Positions 51,177-59,278 of a DNA stretch of 64,000 bases are shown here, in pieces. How positions within the stretch are numbered: position 1 is the first letter of the stretch; each line of letters opens with the position of its first letter. This DNA is from Alphaproteobacteria bacterium. Lineage in GTDB: Bacteria; Pseudomonadota; Alphaproteobacteria; CALKHQ01. A program made the position numbers and the translations under genes. The stretch spans positions 62,001-126,000 of the forward strand of contig JAWKYB010000010.1 of NCBI GenBank assembly GCA_041396705.1. Direction: 5' to 3'. The notes under the pieces are model-generated. The model worked only from the letters and a program-made list of their open reading frames with translations. It made no database searches and was not told the DNA's origin.

Positions 51177-51787
51177 TGCGCGATCCCCCGCGGGAAGCTC
51201 AGGCCAGCGGGCGGCCCGTCGGTGGACGAGGCGGAGTGGCTGTCGAGCACATTTGCGATCAGCGCGCCGATCGCATCCTGCGGCGCGGCGGCCGCGGTGG
51301 CGACTCCGGCCTGGGCCGGGCCGGCCGGGACCAGGGCGAGCTCGGGCGGCGGCGCCGTCTCGGCGTCGGCGACGATCATGCCGTCCGCGCCGTCGTTGCC
51401 GACCAGCGGGGTCGCGCCGGGCTCGGTCGTGCGCCGCGGCGGCAGGGGCGGCAGCGGCGGCGGCGTCACGCCGTCGGGTGCGGCGGGCAGGCTGGCGTCG
51501 TACACATGGCCCGGCGCCATCGGGATGGCGTCGAACGCCACGATGTCGTGCACGGTGGCCGGGCGTGTCGACAGGTAGTGGCCGGCATAGGCCTCGATCC
51601 GCGTCGGGTCGTTCAGGTAGGACCATTCGGCGTGGAGCATGGCCACCGCGTCGCGGTTGGCCTCGATGTCGCCGTGGATCGCGGCGAGCTCGTGCTCCAG
51701 CGCCTCCACCTTGTACTTCAGGTGATACAGGCTGCCGCCGGCGCCGGCGATCAGCACCAGCCAGATCGCTATGGACCAGCGGATCAC
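51173..51787 (-). CDS. ftsL: Cell division protein FtsL
   Basis: A 204-residue bitopic protein: one transmembrane helix at the very N-terminus (IRWSIAIWLVLIAGAGGSLY), a coiled coil (VEALEHELAAIHGDIEANRD) and a proline- and alanine-rich periplasmic tail of about 110 residues. Family proteins are usually 90-130 residues; the extension is unusual. FtsL forms a complex with FtsB and FtsQ. Identification rests on position between rsmH and ftsI and on the topology. GTG overlaps the rsmH stop. Confidence 0.85.
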   Translation of the reverse strand: MIRWSIAIWLVLIAGAGGSLYHLKYKVEALEHELAAIHGDIEANRDAVAMLHAEWSYLNDPTRIEAYAGHYLSTRPATVHDIVAFDAIPMAPGHVYDASLPAAPDGVTPPPLPPLPPRRTTEPGATPLVGNDGADGMIVADAETAPPPELALVPAGPAQAGVATAAAAPQDAIGALIANVLDSHSASSTDGPPAGLSFPRGIAQ

Positions 51788-52818
51788 GCGCGGGTCCCCG
51801 CCAGCGGGTCGTCTTCGCCGGCGGGCATGGCCGGCGCGTCGGTGCGCTCGGCGATGCGCAGCCGGGCGGAACGGGCGCGCGGGTTGGTCTCCGCTTCCAG
51901 CAGGCTCGGCCGGACGGCCTTGCCGGACAGCAGGCGGAAACTGGGCGGCCGCCGGCGCAGCAGCTCCGGCAGGTGGCGCGACGGGTTCGGCGCCGCGCCG
52001 CAGCGCACGCGCAGGAAGGTCTTCACCAGCCGGTCGTCGATCGACTGGAACGAGACCACTGCCATGCGGCCGCCGGGGCTCAGCATCTGCTCGGCCGCGG
52101 CCATGCCGCGGTTCAGCTCGCCGACCTCGTCGTTGACCTTGATGCGCAGCGCCTGGAACGTGCGGGTCGCGCCGTCGATCTGGTCGCGGCCGGACCGCAC
52201 CACGCCGCGCACGATCTCGGCCAGCCGGCGCGTCGTCGCGATCGGCGCCTGCAGCCGGGCGGCGACGATGGCGCGGGCCACCGCGCGGGCGTTCCGCTCC
52301 TCGCCGTAGGTGTAGATGATGTCCGCCAGCTCGCGCTCGGACCAGCTGTTGACGATGTCGGCGGCGGTCGGGCCGTCCTCGTCGCTGGTATCCATCCGCA
52401 TGTCGAGGAAGCCGTCGTACCTGAAGCTGAATCCGCGCTCCGGCGTGTCGATCTGCATCGACGAGACGCCCAGATCCAGCGCCACCCCGTCGATCTGCTC
52501 GATCCCGCGGTCGCGCAGCAGGCGCGCCATGTCGCCGAAGCGGCCGTGCACCATCATCAGCCGGCCGGGATAGTCGCGCGCCAGCCGCCGGCCGCGGCGC
52601 ACCGCACTGGGGTCGCGATCGATGGCACAGACGAAGCAGGCAGTGCGGCGCAGCATCTCGGCGGTGTAGCCGCCGGCGCCGAAGGTGCCGTCGACGTAGA
52701 TGCCGCCCTCGCGCAGGTTCAGGGCGTCGATGACCTCGTCGCGCAGGACCGGGGTATGGCCCGCGGCGGTGCCGGTGGTCTGCAGGGTGGCTGTCACGGC
52801 ATTGCCTTCGTTCGTCAC
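51784..52818 (-). CDS. rsmH: 16S rRNA m4C1402 N4-methyltransferase
   Basis: A 344-residue SAM-dependent methyltransferase. HTPVLRDEVIDALNLREGG, the SAM site YVDGTFGAGGYTAEML, AIDRDPSAV, DGVALDLGVSSMQID and VVSFQSIDDRLVKTFLR are all MraW/RsmH signatures. It methylates the P-site base C1402. GTG at 52818 shares four bases with the mraZ stop; the longer upstream frame lies inside mraZ and is rejected. Confidence 0.97.
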   Translation of the reverse strand: MTNEGNAVTATLQTTGTAAGHTPVLRDEVIDALNLREGGIYVDGTFGAGGYTAEMLRRTACFVCAIDRDPSAVRRGRRLARDYPGRLMMVHGRFGDMARLLRDRGIEQIDGVALDLGVSSMQIDTPERGFSFRYDGFLDMRMDTSDEDGPTAADIVNSWSERELADIIYTYGEERNARAVARAIVAARLQAPIATTRRLAEIVRGVVRSGRDQIDGATRTFQALRIKVNDEVGELNRGMAAAEQMLSPGGRMAVVSFQSIDDRLVKTFLRVRCGAAPNPSRHLPELLRRRPPSFRLLSGKAVRPSLLEAETNPRARSARLRIAERTDAPAMPAGEDDPLAGTRA

Positions 52819-53306
52819 AGGTCGTCTCCCCCCGAAACGATGCTGAACAGCAGATCCTCGGTCTCGCTCTCCGGGATCGCCTCGATTTCGGCCTGCAACG
52901 CCCTGTCGTAGGCCTCGTAGGCTGACGGTTCCCACATGGCAAACGTCGCGCCTTCGCCGACGAAGGCGATTTTTTCCGCGATGCCGGCATGCCCCAGCAG
53001 CTCCGGTGTCGGCTGGATGCGGCCGGTGTCCTCGACGATCAGCCGCCGGCTGCGGCTCAGCACCACGCGGGCGATCTTGCGCTGGGTCAGCGACAGCCGA
53101 TCGAACTTCTCATCCATCTTGCGCACCAGCCGCTGCATGCGCAGCGCCGGCCAGACCTGGACGGAGTTCGCGGAGGTGCCGAACGAGGCGAAGGCGTAGA
53201 TCCCCTTGTCGAGGTCCTCGCCGAGGGCAGCCCGGAAGTCAGAGGGGATCGAAACCCGTCCCTTCTTGTCCAGGACCTTCTCGTGCTTGCCATGGAAGAA
53301 GCCCAC
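52815..53306 (-). CDS. mraZ: Transcriptional regulator MraZ
   Basis: A 163-residue MraZ with two AbrB/SpoVT-like DNA-binding repeats: VLDKKGRVSIPSDFRAALGE and RLIVEDTGRIQPTPELLGHAG. MraZ usually forms rings that bind TGGGN repeats in its own promoter and lowers dcw expression. The GTG at 53306 follows GAGGAG and is preferred to farther upstream GTG/ATG codons because homology begins at FFHGKHEKVLD. First gene of the cluster. Confidence 0.95.
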   Translation of the reverse strand: MGFFHGKHEKVLDKKGRVSIPSDFRAALGEDLDKGIYAFASFGTSANSVQVWPALRMQRLVRKMDEKFDRLSLTQRKIARVVLSRSRRLIVEDTGRIQPTPELLGHAGIAEKIAFVGEGATFAMWEPSAYEAYDRALQAEIEAIPESETEDLLFSIVSGGDDL

Positions 53307-53438
53307 GCCGCATCTCCTCGACGGATCGGGCCCGCCCCGCGCCCTGTCCCGCCGATGTCCGTTCCTCGATCGCTGCCGATCTGCCCTCCGGTCTCCTGCG
53401 GCGCCACACACCCCTCCCGTGCGCGTCCAGGGTGTCGC

Positions 53439-53468
53439 TGGGATAGCATGGGAAATATTGGGTCGTCA
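53439..53468. promoter_or_regulatory. Three MraZ-type TGGGN-N5 boxes
   Basis: Direct repeats TGGGA (53439), TGGGA (53449) and TGGGT (53459) spaced exactly 10 bases apart on the plus strand. This is the TGGGN-N5 pattern known for MraZ operators. They lie in the spacer and -10 region of the mraZ promoter, where bound MraZ would block RNA polymerase. Confidence 0.82.
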
Positions 53469-53469
53469 A
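53441..53469 (-). promoter_or_regulatory. mraZ/dcw promoter
   Basis: On the minus strand TTGACG (53464-53469), a 17-base spacer and CTATCC (53441-53446). The -10 is weak but the -35 is nearly perfect. The leader to mraZ would be about 130 bases. Confidence 0.6.
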
Positions 53470-53538
53470 TGAAATGCCGGCCAGAATGGACTCTTTTCTG
53501 TGGCCTCACGCTGCGTGACTGCCATGGTATCCATCCCC

Positions 53539-53547
53539 TGTGGATAA
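53539..53547 (-). promoter_or_regulatory. Perfect DnaA box
   Basis: TTATCCACA on the minus strand, the consensus DnaA site, 70 bases upstream of the mraZ -35. A one-mismatch site, CTATTCACA, lies at 53610-53618 on the plus strand. Confidence 0.55.
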
Positions 53548-53823
53548 ACATAGAACAGGCTGTCGGGTGGGTCCAGAGAATTCACTTAGAATCATGTGAT
53601 TGCTGCACTCTATTCACACGATGTCGAAGCTGGGCCAGCCGGCCGCACGGCCACGAGCGGGCGTCGGCGGCGCGACCAAAGGCCGACAGGAATGCTGCCA
53701 GCGGTAAGACTCTTGATACGCTTTTTACGAGTATTATTTATCGCAGTGACGATCTGAGAGATTGTCGGCGAGCCGCATCGGCGGGCAGCTCGGCATAGGC
53801 GCGGCGGGGCGGGAAGCGGGCGG

Positions 53824-55332
53824 TCAGCCGCGCGCGGCCCTCAGCGCGGGATAGAGGCGCGCGAACGCCCGGTAGGCCGGGTCCATCGCGGCGCGAAGGG
53901 CCGTATCCGGCCGCTCGGCCGGCCCGGCAGGACGCACGCAGGCGTCGGCCGCGGCGACCACGTCGGCATGGACGCCGGCGCCGACGGCGGCGAGCAGGGC
54001 GGCGCCGTAGGCCGGGCCCTGCTCCGCGCTCAGCCGTTGCAGCGGCTGGTCGAGTGCAGCCGCGATGATCGCCCGCCACAGGTCGCCGCGCACGCCGCCG
54101 CCGACGGCGTTGAGGCCGTCGACCGGGATGCCGAGGGCGGCGATGCGTTCCAGCGACTGGCGCAGGGCGAAGGCGACGCCTTCCAGGACGGCCCGGGCCA
54201 TGTGCGCCCGGCCATGCGCCAGCGTCAGGCCGACCCAGGCGGCGCGGGCGTCCGGGTCCATGTGCGGCGTCCGCTCGCCGGCCAGGTAGGGCAGGAAGAC
54301 GGCGCCGTCGCAGCCTGCCGGCGCCGCGGCCGCTGTGCGCTGGATCGCGTCGTAGGGATCCTCGCCGTCCGCGGTGTCGGCGCCGATCACGTCGCGGTAC
54401 CATCTGAGCGCACCGCCGGCCGACAGCACCACCCCCATCAGGTGATAGCCGCCGGGCACCGCGTGGCAGAAGGCGTGCAGCGCGCCGCTCGGGTCGACCG
54501 TCGGCCGGTCGGTGTGGACGAACACCACGCCGGAGGTGCCGATCGAGACCAGGCCGCGGCCTTCGCGCACGACGCCGCTGCCGACGGCCGCCGCCGCATT
54601 GTCGCCGCCGCCGGCGACCACCGGCAGCCCCTCCGGCAGGCCGGTCGCGGCCGCCGCCGCGCCGCTCAGCCGGCCGGTGATCTCCGGCCCCTCGCACACC
54701 CGCGGCAGCCAGTCCCGCGGAATCGCCAGCGCGTCGAGGATTTCCGGCGCCCAGTCGCGGGCGGCGAGGTCGAGCAGCAACGTGCCGGCGGCGTCGGAGG
54801 GGTCGGTGGCCGCAACCCCGGTCAGCCGGTGGCGGATGAAGTCCTTCGGCAGCAACACGCGGGCGATGCGGGCATAGGCCTCGGGCTCGTGCGCGCGCAG
54901 CCAGAGGATCTTCGGCGCCTGGAAGCCGGTCAGCGCCGGGTTGCCGGTGATCGCGCGCAGCCGCGCCGCGCCCAGCAGATCGGTGATCCGGTCGCACTCG
55001 GCGCCGGTGCGCTGGTCGTTCCACAGCAGGGCCGGCCGGATCGCGGCGCCGTCGGCATCGACGAAGGTTGCCCCGTGCATCTGGCCGGTGAGGCCGAGCG
55101 CCAGCGGCGGCCGGGGTGCGGTCTCGGCCAGCCTGCGCAGGATCGTCAGGGTCGCCTGCCACCAAGCCTCCGGGTCCTGTTCGGTCCAGCCGGGCCGTGG
55201 CGTCAGCAGGGGATATTCGACCCCGGCCTCGGCGACGACGCTGCCGGTCGGGTCGACCAGCAGGCCCTTGGCGCCGCTGGTGCCGATGTCGAGGCCGATC
55301 GTCAGGCCGTCCGCCGCCTGGCCCGGTGCCAT
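53824..55332 (-). CDS. xylB: Xylulokinase
   Basis: A 502-residue FGGY carbohydrate kinase. LTIGLDIGTSGAKGLLVDPTG is the phosphate-binding start, LALGLTGQMHGATF is typical of xylulokinase, then LLWNDQRTGAECD, LPVVAGGGDNAAAAVGSG, SIGTSGVVF and the FGGY-C signature LEGVAFALRQSLERI. It phosphorylates D-xylulose to feed the pentose phosphate pathway. ATG at 55332 follows GGGAGGA. No xylA or sugar transporter lies in the window. Confidence 0.92.
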   Translation of the reverse strand: MAPGQAADGLTIGLDIGTSGAKGLLVDPTGSVVAEAGVEYPLLTPRPGWTEQDPEAWWQATLTILRRLAETAPRPPLALGLTGQMHGATFVDADGAAIRPALLWNDQRTGAECDRITDLLGAARLRAITGNPALTGFQAPKILWLRAHEPEAYARIARVLLPKDFIRHRLTGVAATDPSDAAGTLLLDLAARDWAPEILDALAIPRDWLPRVCEGPEITGRLSGAAAAATGLPEGLPVVAGGGDNAAAAVGSGVVREGRGLVSIGTSGVVFVHTDRPTVDPSGALHAFCHAVPGGYHLMGVVLSAGGALRWYRDVIGADTADGEDPYDAIQRTAAAAPAGCDGAVFLPYLAGERTPHMDPDARAAWVGLTLAHGRAHMARAVLEGVAFALRQSLERIAALGIPVDGLNAVGGGVRGDLWRAIIAAALDQPLQRLSAEQGPAYGAALLAAVGAGVHADVVAAADACVRPAGPAERPDTALRAAMDPAYRAFARLYPALRAARG

Positions 55333-55460
55333 CGCGTGTCCTCCCGCTGGCGCGCGGCCGCTCGCCGGGCCGCCGCTCTGGTCTTGCTCCCCGGGGCCAC
55401 GGTATCGCATGGTACCGCCCGCGCAAGATCGGCGATCGGCCGGCTGTGACGAGGGAAGCG

Positions 55461-55820
55461 ATGCGAACAGGCGGGATCAGCGTGCCGGTGCTGCTGGCAG
55501 CGCTGCTGGCCAGTGCGGCCGGCTGCGCGCCGACGGTGTGGACCAAGCCGGGTGTGGACGAGGCGACGCGCGATGCCGACATCGCGCGGTGCGAGGCCTT
55601 CGCCCGCGAGCAGGTCGAGGACGATTTCGTGGCCCGCATCGAGGACACGCAGCGCGGCGTCACGGTCGGCCGCGATGCGCTGTACAGCCGCGACGACATG
55701 CGCCGCTATGACGAGCGCGCGCGCCGGCTGAGCCTGATCGAGTCCTGCATGCGCCAGCTGGGCTACACCGAGGGCGAGCCGGACGCCGCGACAGAGGAGA
55801 CGGGCGGCGATGCCGAGTGA
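55461..55820 (+). CDS. Small lipoprotein of unknown function
   Basis: A 119-residue protein with a lipoprotein signal: basic MRTGG, hydrophobic VPVLLAALLASAA and lipobox AAGC (Cys near residue 24). The mature part is charged and helical (DEATRDADIARCEAFAREQV) and has conserved-looking Cys residues. Family not recognised. Its end overlaps the start of the next gene by 11 bases. The upstream 128 bases separate it from xylulokinase in a divergent arrangement. Confidence 0.7.
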   Translation: MRTGGISVPVLLAALLASAAGCAPTVWTKPGVDEATRDADIARCEAFAREQVEDDFVARIEDTQRGVTVGRDALYSRDDMRRYDERARRLSLIESCMRQLGYTEGEPDAATEETGGDAE

Positions 55821-56574
55821 GAATGCGACGGTCACCGCCTGCCTGCTGATCATCGGCAACGAGATCCTGTCGGGCCGGACCCACGACGCCAACCTGCCCT
55901 ATGTCGCCGCGGGGCTGAACGACGTCGGCGTGCGCCTGCTCGAGGTCCGGGTGATCCCCGACGTGAAGCAGACCATCGTCGAGACGGTCAACGCGGTGCG
56001 GGCCAGCTACGACTACGTCTTCACCACCGGCGGCATCGGGCCGACCCACGACGATATCACCGCCGATTCCGTCGCCGCCGCCTTCGGGGTGGCGATCGAG
56101 CGCAACGGCGAGGCGCGGCGACGGCTGGAGTCCTACTACGCGACGACGACGATCGAGCTGAACGAGGCGCGGCTGAAAATGGCCGACATCCCCGTCGGCG
56201 CCGAGCTGATCGAGAACCCGGTCAGCGGCGCGCCGGGCTTCCGGCTGGAGAATGTCTATGTGATGGCCGGCGTCCCGCGGATCATGCAGGCCATGTTCGA
56301 CAGCATCAAGCACACCCTGAAGGGCGGCAGCCCGATGCTGTCGCGCACCGTGGTGGCGCCGATCGGCGAGGGCGCCATCGCGGCGGGCCTGGGCGCCATC
56401 CAGGAGGCGCACCCGTCGGTGGAGATCGGCAGCTATCCCTTCTACGGCGGCGGCCGCTTCGGCACCTCGCTGATCTCGCGCGGCACCGACGCCGCCGCGC
56501 TCGACCGCGTCGCCGAGGCGATCCGCGCGCTGGTGCGCGGCCTGGGCGTCGAGCCGCAGGACCCGCCGGAATGA
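55810..56574 (+). CDS. CinA N-terminal-type (MoaB-like) protein
   Basis: A 254-residue protein with only the molybdopterin-binding-like domain of CinA: LLIIGNEILSGRTHDANLPY, VFTTGGIGPTHDDITADSVA and VYVMAGVPRIMQAM. The C-terminal amidase of full CinA is absent. CinA-type proteins act in pyridine-nucleotide (ADP-ribose/NMN) recycling in some bacteria; the single-domain form is less understood. It ends in an ATGA overlap with the hydratase gene. Confidence 0.88.
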   Translation: MPSENATVTACLLIIGNEILSGRTHDANLPYVAAGLNDVGVRLLEVRVIPDVKQTIVETVNAVRASYDYVFTTGGIGPTHDDITADSVAAAFGVAIERNGEARRRLESYYATTTIELNEARLKMADIPVGAELIENPVSGAPGFRLENVYVMAGVPRIMQAMFDSIKHTLKGGSPMLSRTVVAPIGEGAIAAGLGAIQEAHPSVEIGSYPFYGGGRFGTSLISRGTDAAALDRVAEAIRALVRGLGVEPQDPPE

Positions 56575-57362
56575 CCGGCATGGACACGGAGGCCGCCGCG
56601 CGGACGCTGGCCGCGGACCGGCTGGCGCATCGTCCGTTCGGCGGCTTCGGCGCCGGCGCGGACGGGCTCGACGAGGCGACGGCCTATGCGATCCAGGCCC
56701 GGCTGCACCGGCATCTGGTCGGCCGCGACGGGGTCCAGGTCGGCTGGAAGATCGGCTGCACGACGCCGGTGATGCAGGAGTTCCTGGCGATCGACCGGCC
56801 CTGCGCCGGCCGCATCCGCGCCGGCGGGCTGTACCAGGGCTCGGCCGACCTGGCGGTGGCCGACTATGCGCGCGTCGGGGTCGAGTGCGAGATCGCGGTG
56901 CGGCTGGGCCGCGACCTGCCCGCCTCCGGACGACCATGGACACGGGCAGCGGTCGGCGCGGCGATCGGCGCCTGCATGGCGGCGATCGAGATCGTCGACG
57001 AGCGCTATGTCGACTATCGCACGCTCGGCGCGCCCAGCCTGATTGCCGACGATTTCTTCCATGCCGGCTGCATCCTGGGGCGGCCGGTTGCGACCGTCGC
57101 GCCGGATGCGCTGGCGGCTCTGACCGGCCGCATGGTCATCGACGGCGTCGAGGTCGGCAGCGGCAGGGGAGCGGAAATCCTGGGCGAGCCGCTGGCGGCA
57201 CTGGAATGGCTGGCCAACGGCGCCGCCACCGCCGAGACCGGGCTCGCCGCCGGCGAGATCGTGATGCTGGGCAGCCTGGTCCGCACCCACTGGCCGGGGC
57301 CGGGGTCGACGGTCGAGATCGAGATCGCGCAGCTGGGCAGCGTGTCCGCCCGCTTCCACTGA
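56571..57362 (+). CDS. 2-keto-4-pentenoate hydratase (MhpD) family protein
   Basis: A 263-residue member of the fumarylacetoacetase-like hydratase family. AYAIQARLHRHLVGRDGV, GWKIGCTTPVMQEFLAI, GVECEIAVRLGRDLP with the metal-binding Glu residues, and AAIEIVDERYVDYR match MhpD/DmpE. Such enzymes hydrate 2-hydroxypenta-2,4-dienoates in aromatic degradation, but no other meta-cleavage gene is near, so the substrate is open. Confidence 0.87.
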   Translation: MTGMDTEAAARTLAADRLAHRPFGGFGAGADGLDEATAYAIQARLHRHLVGRDGVQVGWKIGCTTPVMQEFLAIDRPCAGRIRAGGLYQGSADLAVADYARVGVECEIAVRLGRDLPASGRPWTRAAVGAAIGACMAAIEIVDERYVDYRTLGAPSLIADDFFHAGCILGRPVATVAPDALAALTGRMVIDGVEVGSGRGAEILGEPLAALEWLANGAATAETGLAAGEIVMLGSLVRTHWPGPGSTVEIEIAQLGSVSARFH

Positions 57363-57537
57363 GACCCGGCGTCGGTACGGCCGGGGCGGGAAACGAAGCG
57401 ACCGCCGCCGCGCCAGGAGGCAGAGGGGAAGAGGAGGTTGGCGCGACGGCGGTCCATCGGTTGCGCGGAGGGCAACCCCGCGCTTCCTTGAGAACAGATA
57501 TGGTGCGGGCGAATTCGCTTTTCGACGGTCCTGCCTG

Positions 57538-57551
57538 TCACATCGATGTGA
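57538..57551. repeat. Perfect 14-bp palindrome
   Basis: TCACATCGATGTGA lies in the convergent gap between the hydratase and the small membrane protein genes. No T-run is beside it. It could be a regulator site or chance. Confidence 0.3.
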
Positions 57552-57561
57552 GCGCCGGGCC

Positions 57562-57798
57562 TCAGTCGCGGCTGCCGTCGCGCGGCCGGGGCCGGTCGGG
57601 CGGCGGCGGCGTCGGCGGTCCGGCCAGCAGCCGGGCGACGCCGAGCCCGACGATCCAGCCGCCAAGCGGTACGACGAAGATGTAGTCGAACCAGGGGTGG
57701 GCCGGGTCGCTGCCGGAAACCACCAGGATGCCGATCATCCACGCGGCGGTGAGGCCGTAGCCGATGCCGCGCCAGATCTGGCTGCGCGGCAGGCTCAT
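57562..57798 (-). CDS. Small membrane protein of unknown function
   Basis: A 78-residue protein with two hydrophobic segments (IGYGLTAAWMIGILVVSG and YIFVVPLGGWIVGLGVARLL) and a proline/arginine-rich cytoplasmic-like tail. I do not recognise the family. The ATG at 57798 shares four bases with the stop of the preceding gene. Confidence 0.6.
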   Translation of the reverse strand: MSLPRSQIWRGIGYGLTAAWMIGILVVSGSDPAHPWFDYIFVVPLGGWIVGLGVARLLAGPPTPPPPDRPRPRDGSRD

Positions 57799-57971
57799 CC
57801 GCTCACCGCGGCATAGATGCCATAGCCGATCCCGATCAGCGCCACGATCGCGGCCCACAGCAGCAGGTCGCGCATCGCCTGCGTCCCCGGCCGCGACAAG
57901 AAATAGCGCGTGCCGACGGCGACAAGGAGGACGAGGCCGGTGATCAGGCTGGCGAGCTGATAGTCGTTCAT
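57795..57971 (-). CDS. Very small membrane protein
   Basis: A 58-residue protein with two transmembrane segments (LASLITGLVLLVAVGTRYFL and LLLWAAIVALIGIGYGIYAA). It is the first gene of a two-gene unit and has its own promoter divergent from the A-B cassette. Function unknown. Confidence 0.6.
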   Translation of the reverse strand: MNDYQLASLITGLVLLVAVGTRYFLSRPGTQAMRDLLLWAAIVALIGIGYGIYAAVSG

Positions 57972-58008
57972 CGCGCCCCATGAGGCCGGCCGGGCCGACC
58001 GTATCTGG

Positions 58009-58037
58009 CAAATACGAAAAAAATTACGGTTTCTCAA
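58009..58037 (-). promoter_or_regulatory. Promoter of the small membrane-protein pair
   Basis: Minus strand TTGAGA (58032-58037), a 17-base AT-rich spacer and TATTTG (58009-58014), with transcription starting about 30 bases before the ATG at 57971. Confidence 0.5.
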
Positions 58038-58108
58038 CCGGTTTGGCCGACGTTGTTCAAATCGAACCTGACGTAGTCCGGTCGCACAGGGCGACAGGAG
58101 GGACCGAC

Positions 58109-59278
58109 GTGACTGCACAGACAGCCGCCGCGGAGGGTACCGCCTCGCAGTTGCACAGCGAAGGCGCGCGTCTCCTGGCACGCGGTGCCGATCTCAAGCC
58201 GGTGACGTTCGAGGATCGCGGCGTCGCCATCGCCTTCACCTCGCCGCGGCTCAGCCAGGCGCGGGTGCGCCGCAACCAGCGCGACGGGCTGGAATTGCTG
58301 GTGCCCGATTTTGCCGACAGCGGCGGCACTTATGTGGTGCCGTGGAAAGCGTTGCCGGAACTTGTCAGCATGACGCTGCACGACCGCGAGCTGCACAGGC
58401 TGGTCGCCGGGCTCCGCGACATCAACCCGTGGGAGGTGCGCCGCGCCCAGGTCGAGATCGGTGCGCGCGGCCTGGCCGGGCCGGCCGCGGCAACGCTCTG
58501 CAAGGCCGCGCTGGGCGAGGACGACGGCCTTCGCCTGGCCGCCAATTTCGCGCTGATCCAGCGGGTCTTCGGCTTCCTCGGCTTCGACACCGCGGGTCTC
58601 AAGGCTTCCAGCCTGCTGGCGGACGAAACCCAGGCCCAGATCAGGAAGGCCTTCCACGCGCTGGCCCAGCAGATCGGCGCCACGCCGAACGAATGCTACG
58701 CGGCGATCGCCGAACAGAGCGTGAGCCTGGCCCAGATCGGGGTGCCGGGTGCCGCCCAGCCCGGCCGCCTGCGCAAGGTGGCGACCGAGGCCCGTTCGCT
58801 GGTCAAGTCGCTGGACGGCTGGGCCGCCGGCACGCGCTCGGAGCTTGCCGGCAGCGCGAGCCTGATCGCGCGGGTGGCCGAGCAGACCGTGTTCATCGCC
58901 GCGAACGAGATGAAGCGCCTCGACGAGCGCATCAAGGATATCGCGAAGTTCGTGAAGAACTGGCGCAGCGAGGGCCGCGAGGTGCGCGAGCTCGTCACCC
59001 GGCTCTACTGGCTGCTCGACGGTTGGGACCACATCGCGTCGAGCTGGTTCCTGGCGCTGAAGGGCACCGAAGGCGACATGCAGACCGCCGTGCAGGAGAT
59101 CCGCAGGATTCTGCCGTTCGTGCCGCGCAGGGAGCTGGAGCGCATGGCGCAGGAGCCGGCCGAGGCCGGCAAGCTGACTTCGGTCCGCCGCATCGGCGCG
59201 ATGCAGGACTGGCGCACCAAGTCGCAGGACGCAGACCTGATCCGGCGGCTGGAAGCGGTCAAGGGAGCGGTCTCATGA
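58109..59278 (+). CDS. Cassette protein A1, unrecognised family
   Basis: A 389-residue soluble, mainly helical protein that I cannot place. An N-terminal motif DRGVAIAFTSPRLSQARVRR (about residues 37-56) and VVPWKAL precede long helices; a later motif YWLLDGWDHIASSW starts at Tyr300, and the end has VQEIRRILPFVPRRELERMA and GAMQDWRTKSQ. There are no membrane segments, cysteine clusters or nucleotide-binding loops. GTG at 58109 follows AGGAGGG with 6-base spacing. The same motifs recur in A2. The TGA overlaps the ATG of B1. Confidence 0.75.
   Translation: MTAQTAAAEGTASQLHSEGARLLARGADLKPVTFEDRGVAIAFTSPRLSQARVRRNQRDGLELLVPDFADSGGTYVVPWKALPELVSMTLHDRELHRLVAGLRDINPWEVRRAQVEIGARGLAGPAAATLCKAALGEDDGLRLAANFALIQRVFGFLGFDTAGLKASSLLADETQAQIRKAFHALAQQIGATPNECYAAIAEQSVSLAQIGVPGAAQPGRLRKVATEARSLVKSLDGWAAGTRSELAGSASLIARVAEQTVFIAANEMKRLDERIKDIAKFVKNWRSEGREVRELVTRLYWLLDGWDHIASSWFLALKGTEGDMQTAVQEIRRILPFVPRRELERMAQEPAEAGKLTSVRRIGAMQDWRTKSQDADLIRRLEAVKGAVS

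Larger units (their letters stand above)
53307..53823. other. Intergenic region upstream of mraZ
   Basis: The 517 bases between xylulokinase and mraZ, both minus-strand, hold the dcw promoter, three MraZ boxes, one perfect and one near-perfect DnaA box, and three GANTC sites. An AT-rich stretch at 53701-53755 follows the xylulokinase stop. I see no further gene. Confidence 0.75.

Noticed and set aside
51788..52990. FtsL as a 605-codon fusion
   Set aside because: The N-terminal extension is a shifted reading of rsmH; the GTG at 51787 overlapping the rsmH stop explains FtsL.
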